From: Paragordius varius
Lineage: Eukaryota; Nematomorpha
NCBI GenBank assembly: GCA_964247055.1
Contig: OZ176050.1
Location: 5,828,001-5,892,000 of the forward strand
Length of the DNA: 64,000 nt
Direction of reading: 5' to 3'
Under the pieces are notes generated by a model that was not told where the DNA came from, did no database searches, and saw nothing but the letters and a program-made list of their open reading frames with translations. Positions within the stretch are counted from its first letter, which is position 1. Each line of letters starts with the position of its first letter. Shown here piece after piece: positions 1 through 10,473 of the stretch. The position numbers and the translations under genes were made by a program.

Positions 1-3000
1 TTTACAAGCACCTTCATCTCGATCATTGTCATGGTAACGACATTCAGTGTAATCGGTCACATTGCCCACATAAACAACCATGATATCGAAGAGGCTATAA
101 CACAAGGTAGAACATATTTTTATTATAATAATAAATTCCATATGTTGATTTTATTATATGGAGAATTTTACAAAATTTAATATTTTAAAATGGATACCAT
201 AAAAAATTGCTTAATTTTGGATTCAATATCTACAACCTTCAATTAAATATAAAAAATATATTGTTTTCGAAAAATTATATTTTTCTTTGCAGACAACGTG
301 ATTCACATATATTTAATTATATTTAATAAATAAATCTTGACGAGAAAATCATATCTTAGACACCTCTCAATTATCGCTATAATTTAGAACTTCAAAGAAA
401 GAGGGAATCAATTTAATCAATCACCTCGCATAAAAATTAAGTGGAACAAATTCAGGAATATATATTATAAAATGAGTATGAAGACATACACAAACATTTC
501 ATCCCTAAATCAACCAATATAATACATTGCTTGATTTTTTCGTTTATCGTTGGTCAAAGACTTGTTTCTATATTTATTTTTTTATTGTTTTAAGGTGCTT
601 TTTATAATGCAAACGTTTTATTGGGTACATAATACAGTAACGAGAGCCATATTGATTTCGGTTTTTTAACACTTCATTATAGTTTCACTTTTTATCCTAG
701 TTTACCTTTTGTGGTAGTATGAGAGCTGAATTTGGTAAATAAACTACAGTTTTAAAAGTTATTTTAGTTAAAATTTGATTTTTAAACATTGTTCTCATGA
801 TTAGATAAAGAAGCTTTTACTTTTTATTGTGACTTCTAGAATCTACAGCTGCAAAACACAATAAACCAGCTGTAAAATCAAAATATATCAAGGTTTTGCT
901 GGTAAAATGCTTTTTATAGTTAATTATTCTAATCATAATATACATTTATTTTCCAGTTGCATTAGCAAAAAAAATTTATTTAAAAAATGGCAAAAAAGTT
1001 TGAGATGAGGATTTTTTTACAATTTTTCAATTTTTTTAAAATAAAATTTTTATAATATGCTTAAAAGACTAAAAAAGTATATTTTCAAATTCGGCTCAAT
1101 AGCATAATTTTCAAGTTAAAATTACAAATCGCTCTGGGTCATAAAACTACCTCAAAAGGTAATGAGTGTTAAATGACTAAAAGGGTATTAATTTACATAT
1201 CTGGTATGTCACATATTACATTATTTTATTTAATTGATAAAGGATCATTGTAGGTCCGAAACATTTCATTTCATAAATAAATTTTAACTCTTTATATGAG
1301 CTATTGATACAATTTACGCCTATAATTAGAAGTCAACTCCAAAAATTTAATAATTTTATTTTTCAAATTCTATCGATAATACGTAAAATTAGGAAAAATT
1401 TGTATATTAATTTAACTTTAATTCAAAAGGGCTGTGTTTTTTAAAAGAGAGACATCATGATGCGGATCATGAGCTATCTATTTTTCCACAATCGCCATCA
1501 CTGTATTTGACATACCCGTTGCACATGATTTTGTGCAAAAATTAAAATACAGTAAAAATTAAATTATACGCGCAAAACGTAAAAATATAAGCACAAATAT
1601 TTTTTTCAAAAGACAACCATACTTTTTTACACTTAAATTTTTATAATATAAGTACAATTGTAAAATATATACATAATTGATTGTTTTACCAATATACATA
1701 TCAATTTCATACTTTACTGTTTTTTAAACAATGAGTTATATCTATAAAATCAACAAAAGTATGATTGCCTTTTGAAAAAAAATATCTTTATACTTTTACG
1801 TTTTGTCCGCATAATTTAAATTATTACTGTATAATTGAACAATAATGGTTTGGTGAAAACGGAGTGATATTTAACAATCGGTTTTATTTGTTCATAATCA
1901 AAAGTAATTTTTCGGGTGTAAATTTTTTTGGTTTGATTTTTTTCAGACATAGATAGAGCTTTTCAATTTACTTTAACCAAAATATCCGTTTTTGATTATC
2001 ATATTGACACTTAAAGATTTATGTGGTAAATAATAATTGATCAATCTACGTTTAGGAATATTAATAGAATAAAGGTTTAAAAAAATGTTTGCGCGCAACA
2101 TAAATGTAAGAGTGGGTAAATAACTTTCCTTGTCTGAAAAAAACTTTTTTGAAATCTGGTAAAATGGCTAAATTTTTATATATGTTGCATTAGCTTAGCT
2201 TTTTAAAACATAAGAAAATATTATATGTATTTTTAACCGTTTAATGGACCAATTTTTTCTAAAAAATATTATTTTTAAAACAGGTCCAGGTCTTATATTT
2301 GTCGTCTATCCGCAAGTGTTTTCCACGCTTCCATACACTCAAATATGGGCATTTCTGTACTTTTTAATGATAATATGCCTCGGGCTAGACAGACAGGTAT
2401 AATTTAGCATAAACTATGGGAATATAATACTTGGTATTTTTATTTTTTCAGAATTTATAGTTTTTGTTTAACAGAAATAACGACACCTTAAACCACCGGT
2501 CTTCGCTAAAAATATACTCTATTATAAAATTATAGGTGTTCTTTAATAAATTTAATTTATATAGAATATCAAAAACTTACATACTTTATCTTTAGATATT
2601 ATATTTTCTTAACCAAGTAGAACTTTAACTATATAATTCTAATGTAAATTTATATTAATAGTTTGCCACAGTGGAGGTTGTGGTTACTAGTTTTTACGAT
2701 GTCAAGCTTTTGGATAAATATTTACCTGGAAGACAATTTTTAGTCCTAATAGTGTGTCTAGTCTCCTATATATTGGGACTCTTTTTTCTAGTCCATGTAA
2801 AAACATTTATCTTATATCTTATAAATAGCGCATAAATAATTTTAGTTTATAATTTTATTTGGTTGAAAAAAATATTTAATGAATGTTAAATTTGAATGAT
2901 AAAATGTAATTTATAAAAAATATTTTAATATAACAGGTATTATACTAAATTTAAGAAACAAATTAACTATAATTTTGAATTACAAACCAAATTACCCTAT

Positions 3001-6000
3001 TATAAATTATTTTTTTAAAAAAAATAGAAAGGAATCCAATATTTACACTTGGTGGATTATTTTGTGGTTGGAATTTCGTTCTTACACGTCGCATTCTTTG
3101 AAGTTCTTATGGTGATCATATTTTTTGGTATAATTAAATAATATATATATATATATATAGGAAAAATTGAAAATCATATAAAGACAAAACGTAAAAAACA
3201 AAAGACTTATCTTTTTAATAAGACAACCATTTTAAAATTAAAATTTTGATTGTTACCTAATGAGAAATAATACATATATACAGTATGCATTTTAATGTAT
3301 GTTAAGTAATTTTATTGCCAGTCAAATAACATAAATGGTATATCAAATGCGTAAAATACTGACCCACGAAATTATTTCGTAGTACACATATGAAAGAGGA
3401 TTGACGTGAGAATTAACATAGGCTTTAATTTGATGGATATTTTGTAATGTTGAATTTTGAGAATATTATAGCAATTTATGTTAACATTTAAAATATTGTC
3501 GTTACGCATTTAGATGCGGAATTTGTGGGTTTTTATCTTTGATAAATTAATTATTTGTAAAATAGGTATTTTAAGATTATTTATGTTAATTATTCTTAAC
3601 TAAATTTAATAGTTAATATTTTTCAACATGATAAATACCTGTATTATTCAAAATTATTATTATACAGTTGTTAGTAATTAAAAAACACAGGTAAATATAT
3701 ATAGGTTTGTGAAAATTTATGTAGATTTTAGATTTTTTGCTTTTTAGGTTTTTCATTGTTAATTAATAATAATTTTTATATATTTTTATACAGGTAAAAA
3801 TTACGGTTTTTAATAAATTTAGGAAAAATTTATTTTTTTTGTTTTTTAGGTTTTGCATTGTTAATTAATAATAATTTTTATATATTTTATATAGTTAGTT
3901 TTTAATAAATTGAGCATAAATTTAATTTTTTTGTTTTTAGATTTCTCATTGTTTGAAATTAATTACTACGCATTTTGGACTTAATAAATACAGATAATTG
4001 CGGTTTTTAACTAATTTCAAATTTAAATTTTTTTGTATTTTGAATCATTGTTATTGTTATTAATAAAATATTTTGGATATTTACATATAAAAATTGCGGT
4101 TTTTAATAAATTAGTAAAATTTTGAATTTATTGTTCAACCTTGCTAATTTATTAATTAATATATATTTTTGATACATTGATATATACAGGTAAAATTACT
4201 ATGATTTGCGGTTTTTAAAATTTTTAGGAAAATTATTTTTTTCGTTTTACATTAAAATCTAATATATTAAATATAGGTAACATATATGAGCATACAGGTA
4301 AAAATGCATGTTGCGGTTTTATGTTTGACATTTTATTTATCAAAATCCAACTATGTATATTTTAACAAACACCTTATGTCACCAAAGATTGAAAATAAGA
4401 TCAAGATATATAAAACATCTTTTAAAGTATCTGAATATCGCCAAATATAAATAAATTTATTTAAATTATGTATAATTGCACAAAATATTCATAATATAAT
4501 GTTTGAAATTAGCATTCTTCTTATTGATATTCATACAGGTAATTTGTTTCTAATATTGATATACGATGCGGTGTGCGTTCATGATGATCATAACTTAAAG
4601 AAATATAATGAGATGCCAAAAAGTCGCTAGGAAATATAGATAATCCTGAAAATTATAATCAACATCATTTTCTGGGATAATTATATCAACTAAAATATAA
4701 GATAAAAACGTATTTGATTAAAGTATTTGAAAATTGATACCAGGATTCTAGAAGTATTTTCAACATAATATATTGGGTTCTAAAACATTCAAAGTTTGAA
4801 AGGGGACTAAATAAGGTTGACTTGGCTTAACAACTAAATTTGCAAAAAAATATTTTCGTCATGATAAAAATTTCAAAAAAGATATTTTATGTTTTTGCGT
4901 TTTTGTTCTACCAGCCAAATGAAAAGGTTTATATGATTTTACCAATGACGTCAAATAGAAAATAGCAACAATTTTTTTTTCAAAAGCCTTGAATGCAACA
5001 GCACTCCAATAACTAAGCAGTCAACTACCATTGTTTGCTCTGGTGAAGAAAAGTTTTTCATATTTAGTTTAGTACGGTAGAAAGAAAAAAAACATAAAAT
5101 ATCATTTTTAAATTTTTTATTATGAAGATTTTTTTGCAAATTTAGTTGTTAAAAAGCCAGGTCAATCCTCTTTCAAACTTTGGATGTTTTAGCCCCCAAT
5201 ATTTAAAATTATGTTGAATACTTCTAGAATCCAGTTATCAATTTTCTAATACTTTAATCATATAAGTTTCTATCTTATATTTTAGTTTATAATCATCTCA
5301 GAAAATTATGTTGATTGTATTCAGGATTATCTACATTTCCTAGTGATTTTTTGGCATCTCATTATATTTCTTAATCTAAGTTATGATCACCATGAACGCA
5401 CACCGCATCGTATCTCAATATTAGAAACAAATTACCTGTATGAATACAATATGAAAAATGCTAATTTTAAACATTATATTATGAATATTTTGTATAATTA
5501 TACATATTTAAATAAATTTATTTATATTTGGCGATATTCAGATACTTTAAAAGATTTATATATCATGATCTTATTTTCAATCTTTAATGACATAAGGTGT
5601 TTGTTAAAATATACATAGTTGGATTTTAAAATAAAATGTCAAACATAAAACCGCAACATGCATTACCTGTATGCTCAGATATGTTAACTCTATTTAATAT
5701 ATTAGTTATCAATGTAAAATGAAAAAAATAATTTTCCTAAAAATTTTAAAAACCGCAAATCATAGTAATTTTTACCTGTATATATCAATGTATCAAAAAT
5801 TTATCGTAATTAATAAATTAGCAAGGTTGAACAAAAAAGTAAAAAATTTACTATTTATTAAGAGCCGAAATTTTCACCTGTTTTTTAAATGTCCAAAATA
5901 TTTAGTTAAATAACAATGATACAAAATACAAAAAAAATTAAATTTAAAATTTGAACCGCAATTTTTACCTGTATTTATTATAATGTCCAAAATATGTAGT

Positions 6001-9000
6001 AATTAATTACAATTAAGAATCCAAAACCTAAAAAACAAAAAAAAACTAAATTTTTACTAAATTTATTAAAAAGCGCAATTTTTACCTGTATGTATTATAA
6101 TGTTTAAAATATGTACTAATTTCAATTAACCATGTTAAATAAAAAAACAAAATTTTTTTATTAAATTTGTTAAAAACCTCAATTTTTACCTGTATTTAGT
6201 ATAATGTCCAAATTATGTAGTAATTGATTACAATCAACAATGCAAAACCTAAAAAACAAAAAAACTAAATTTTTACTAAATTTGTATAAAAACCGCAATT
6301 TTTACCTGTATTTATTAAAATGTCCAAAATATGTAGTAATTGATTACAATTAACAATGTTAAATAAAAATAAATTTGACTAAATTTAAAAACCGAATTTT
6401 CTGATTAAAATGTCTGAAATATTTAAAAATTAACGATAAAACATAAAAGACAAAAACCTAAAATCTACTTAAATTTTCATAAATATATATTTACCTGTGT
6501 TTCAGGTATTTATGTTGAAAAATATTAATAATTAAATTTAGGAATAATCAACATAAAAAATCATAAAAAACGTATTTTACTATTTATTAAATTATCAGAG
6601 ATAAAAACCCACAGCATCTAAATACGTAACAACAATATTTTAAATGTAACATAAATTGCTATAATATTCTCAAAAATAACATTACAAAATATCCATCAAA
6701 TTAAAGCCTATGTACTTACGTCAATCCTCTTTCATATGTATACTACGAAATAATTTCGTGGGTCAGTATTTTACGCATTTGATAAACCATTTATGTTATT
6801 TGACTGGCAATAAAATTACTTAACATGCATTAATATGCATTCTGTTTAATATATATTTATAAAAAATTTAACATATGAGTTTTTACGTTTTGTAAATAAT
6901 TTTTTATGAAAGTTAGAATTATTATTATTATTATTAGATTCCCTTAAATAAATAAAGTACGTCTTTAGGTGTCAAAAAGTTGTCTTGCCTTTTGAGAATA
7001 TTTACGCATAAACAACCTCCTTTGTATATCATATTGTGTTGGTACGCGGCACCTGTATTTTTAATGGTAATATTTTTTCCCAATCAATAGATTTTATATT
7101 AATAATGAACACATAGAATTTCAAATAATTTTTTCACATTTCATGATTGGAAAACGCGTTGTCGATTAAAACTAATTGATCGTGTAAATATATTTTTATC
7201 AGACACTAATGTCTTTTCATTTGGCACAATACACAACTATTCGCTACGATGATATGTACAATTATCCAAAATTAGCGTTAGGACTGGGTTGGTTCATTTC
7301 CTACATGCCTATCATATGTGTATTCGTTGGTTTTTGTATAAAAATTTATCCAAACAAAAACCTTACCATGGGTCAGGTTAATCTATATTTTTTAGCAATA
7401 TACAATGATTTATAACTATGAAAACTACAATTCTTTGATGAATAGCGGGGATTGGAATTAACATTTCATTGTTTTGGGTTTCATTTTTTTCCATTTATAA
7501 TTGGCTAAAAATAACTTTCAATCAGAAACCTATAAACTTTAATTATGCTATATTTTAAAGATCTAATTCCAATTTTTAAATGAAAATCAAAATTTAATTT
7601 ATCACTTAAGGGTAGTTTTATTAAGATCATAAAAATTATTTAAGAACCGCGATACCGCTTCTTTCAAATTCCACAAACTTGATAGTTTCGATACAACATG
7701 GGAAATCCGTGTATAAAACCGATTAGGATCATTTCCAAAACTTATTATAATAGATTTACCCAAAAAGCATTTAAATTATATATAGATGACGACTTAAAAA
7801 TTATATTTTGCAAATTTGACAATTTAAATTATTCGCTTATAATATAATTAGGATAGAATTGATAAATTAAGTTGAAAATGTTGCTTACCGAGCTTTGCAC
7901 TATTTTTTAATTAGCTAATAGCTATTTTCATCAGTTGGCCTATATTTAAAACGTTTTAAAAAACTCACTATTGTCAAATCTGTTGTTATCAAAAATATAA
8001 CAAACTAAATTTAACTGAACTAAAATCATTAATTTATTTGCAAATAAATACCATTTTTTGATAATAGAGGTTTGTGGAAAGCTTCAACTCTGTCATGAGT
8101 TTGGAAACCTATTCATTTTTGGAGGCAGTTGACCCAAGTAAAATAGCTGAAATGAACCCAACACTGTTGAAATGTTATTGGCACTTTTGCAATCGTCCAC
8201 ACTCAAAGCATGATAGTCGTAATGTCAATTACAACCGATTACCAAGTATGAATAGCAATGAAACGCAAACTAAGACCCACGTTTCAGATTCAAAACAGCT
8301 TACGACCTCATCAAACCTATCATCTCCCTCATATCGTGGTATACACTTGCATCATCACAACAAATTAGCTCATCATCATCACCGTTACCACAAAAATAAA
8401 CATGGTGGCCATCATCGAAAAATGTCACTTGGAAATACGATATTAGCCGATTCGAATACGCCTGGTTATTGCGACCCGGAAGAATTTGTCCTGCAATTCA
8501 TGCCTGAAATGAGGAAATTGATTGCGGCTGAAAAGTTGCTGAAGCAAAAACATCAAAGGCCTCAAGGGAGCGATCATGACCAAAAACAATCCAAACATTT
8601 GAATCGACATAATTTAGCTTTACCATTACATCACCATAATCTGCATACTTCTATGGCGATAAAAAGAATAGGACAAAAACACCAAGTATTATACCCACAA
8701 CATTCTCCAAAAACTGATATAATGAATGGTAAACATGACAAAAATCTAACAATGAATAAAAACCGTAATAAATTAATTACAAATACAAAACGTTTGACGC
8801 ATAGTGATGATACACTCCTGAGATCTCTGGATAGTATTAGAGAAGAAACCTCCCCAACTGTGTTAACGCATCCAAATCAATATTATACCATTTCAAATGC
8901 CATGTTCATGCGTAATTATCCATTAAAATCTCATGCTCGAAATAAAATTGTTCCCATATACCCTGGGCTAATGTACAAAAATATTTTAACAAAAGATAAC

Positions 9001-9027
9001 ATACATCACACATTTGTCAAATTATAA
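1..9027 (+). CDS. SLC6-family Na+-coupled transporter, C-terminal part (gene runs off the left edge)
   Basis: Seven exons are readable: 1-106, 2284-2396, 2662-2796, 3028-3127, 6969-7066, 7203-7376 and 8068-9027, all with GT/AG ends and matching phases, giving 561 residues to a TAA stop. The family is clear from the motifs GPGLIFVVYPQ, ICLGLDRQFATVEVVVTS, LVDYFVVGISF, LCWYAAPVFLM and YPKLALGLGWFISYMP, which correspond to transmembrane segments 7 to 12 of neurotransmitter:sodium symporters. These proteins move amino acids or monoamines across the plasma membrane with Na+ and Cl-. The substrate-site segments (TM1, TM3, TM6) lie outside the window, so the substrate cannot be told. After TM12 the last exon adds about 300 residues, low in complexity and rich in His, Asn and Lys (for example HLHHHNKLAHHHHRYHKNKH), far longer than usual SLC6 tails. 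Introns range from 136 nt to 3.8 kb, and the largest holds a foldback element. Family call is near certain; subfamily unknown. Confidence 0.93.
107..2283 (+). other. SLC6 intron, 2.2 kb, AT-rich
   Basis: This intron separates the exon ending ...EEAITQ from the one starting GPGLIFVV. The family sequence is continuous across the join, so no coding exon is missing. It holds one short MITE at 1550-1829; I see nothing else. Confidence 0.7.
1550..1829. mobile_element. Tc1/mariner-like MITE with TA target duplication
   Basis: A 280-bp non-coding element bounded by TA dinucleotides (1548-1549 and 1830-1831). Its ends are inverted copies of about 85 bp, starting CAGTAAAAATTAAATTATAC on the left and matching CAGTAATAATTTAAATTATG on the complement of the right. 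Both arms share CAAAACGTAAAA and a CAAAAG-CAA-CATAC block. TA duplication and a CAGT start fit the Tc1/mariner superfamily. There is no transposase, so it would depend on one made elsewhere. It lies in a SLC6 intron. Confidence 0.75.
3269..4895 (+). repeat. Left arm of the foldback element, with internal tandem units
   Basis: The inner part (about 3690-4330) repeats a unit of about 100 bp containing CAGGTAAAAAT..GCGGTTTTTAATAAATT. Copies are visible near 3692, 3792, 3990, 4088, 4188 and 4294. Confidence 0.75.
5093..6858 (-). repeat. Right arm of the foldback element, with internal tandem units
   Basis: Inverted copy of the left arm. Units marked by AACCGCAATTTTTACCTGTA recur near 5645, 5750, 5950, 6065, 6175 and 6290, about 110 bp apart. 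Open frames within it (5343-5618, 5719-5913) are repeat sequence, not genes. Confidence 0.75.
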
Positions 9028-10083
9028 ATTTAAATTATAAATCCTAACGCGGTTAAATATACTCCAAAATATGATCTAATAAAACCAATTTTCAAATAAA
9101 ACATATTATCATTGTAAAATGGCATTATTTATTAACATAATGTGTGGTATATATTTATTATGTATTAAGTGGGTAAATTTTAGATAAACGGTCAATACAT
9201 TTTTTAAAAAAATAATTACGACATTTATATTATCTTGTACTTATACATATATAGAAAGAAATAGGAAAACACATTAAATATAGTAATAAAATGTATGCAT
9301 TAGCATGAAAAATTAATGAAAATAGCATAATGATCAAAGGTGAAAATCAATGTATGATAGTGCAGAAACTTAGATAGGGTGCAGAGAATTATTTTATCTT
9401 TTATTGTAGTACTTTTTTGGAAAAAATTGGGAAAAATCTTTTATACAATCTATCTCATTTTTTGTGAGTGAGGGAAAATGCATTTTGAAGATTGGGGACT
9501 TACAATATATATGTTAAATTTAGGTTAAGTGTGATGCTGTGTAGAATTTGGATGAAACATGCGTGTAAAAATTACAATAATAATATCATATTATTGATAA
9601 AATAATACTAATCTTGGGAGATACATATCAGAATCACAAGGAGCAAAAGTTACCAACCAAACATCAATCTGTCACAATTTATAGTTTAATTTTAATAAGT
9701 TGTATTATAAGTTGTATTATGAGTATCTATAATGGTTAAATAAAAACAAATTTTTGAAACAATATAAATATTTATCAAAGAAATTAACTATTAATAAAAA
9801 ATCCACTGTATTTCACACATAATAAATTTTTTAAGGTTTTAGTTAAAATAAATATAGTAGGGAAGGGGCACAGGCAAAAAAATTATAAAAAATGTAATTA
9901 AAAAATAAATAATTAACCTTTTCATGAAAAAAAAGATTGGATTCACGAAAAAAAATTCAAAATATATAAATCTTCCATTCAAACAACAGCCTTATTTTCA
10001 AAAATATCATAAACAAAAAAAACTTTCTCGTAAATATAAAAAAACGAAATTAGAACAAAAATGTAGACATATTAAATAGTTTA
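9028..10083. other. Intergenic, between the SLC6 3' end and the convergent CK1 gene
   Basis: AT-rich sequence with no recognised gene. It includes the 3' UTR of the SLC6 gene (AATAAAA-type signals near 9078 and 9099) and the 3' UTR of the opposite-strand kinase. Confidence 0.6.
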
Positions 10084-10271
10084 TTACTTTTGTTCATTTA
10101 TGTCATTTGCATTAGGAGGTTGATTTTCATTGGTATCATTATTATTATTATTATTGTTGTTGTTTAGGTTATTATTATTATTCGTCTTACCATTTGGATT
10201 ATTGAGATAGGTATTAACTAAATTACCATCAAAGTTATTTCCCGTCCCACGGCCCGCTATATTAGCCATCA
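10084..10271 (-). CDS. CSNK1A1: Alternative last exon of the CK1 alpha gene
   Basis: An AG acceptor at 10273-10272 opens a 62-codon frame that joins in phase to the donor at 10690 (G + TG gives Val), skipping the exon at 10592-10474. It would replace the tail [16 protein letters not shown]... by VMANIAGRGTGNNFDG..., ending in a run of Asn encoded by an ATT/AAT microsatellite and then INEQK before a TAA. Because 10592-10474 carries its own stop, the two exons exclude each other. The phase match and biased composition like the rest of the tail support it; no transcript evidence is available. Confidence 0.5.
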
Positions 10272-10473
10272 CTAAATAAAATAAATTATTTGGTGGATGA
10301 TTGTATATTAAAAAAAAAATCAAATTAGATAAAAAAAACAAAGCAATAAAATCTGTAATTTTTTCGGGCAACAATCTATTTATCAACACAGGAAATTATG
10401 TAATTTTAAAAAATATAAAACAACCATTTTACAGTGGTATATAAAATTGTTAATTTTTTATTACGATTCAGAA

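Larger units (their letters stand above)
3269..6858. mobile_element. Foldback-type element: inverted arms of about 1.6 and 1.75 kb in a SLC6 intron
   Basis: Two long inverted arms, about 3269-4895 and 5093-6858, face each other across a loop of roughly 200 bp. Matching landmarks include ACTTAACATGCATTAATATG at the right outer end against the complement of the left outer end, GGGTCAGTATTTTACGCATT near 6760, and the block around CAACTAAATTTGCAAAAAAA at 4830 against 5120-5155. Divergence is modest, with scattered mismatches and indels. Each arm carries about six tandem units of roughly 100-117 bp marked by GGTAAAAATTGCGGTTTTTA (left) or its complement (right). Long arms made of internal tandem repeats are the hallmark of foldback elements. 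No transposase is visible. Outer edges are uncertain by tens of bases, and I found no clear target duplication. Confidence 0.8.

Noticed and set aside
5343-5913. Open frames in the SLC6 intron as genes
   Set aside because: They lie wholly in the tandem units of the foldback arm and have mirrored counterparts in the other arm.
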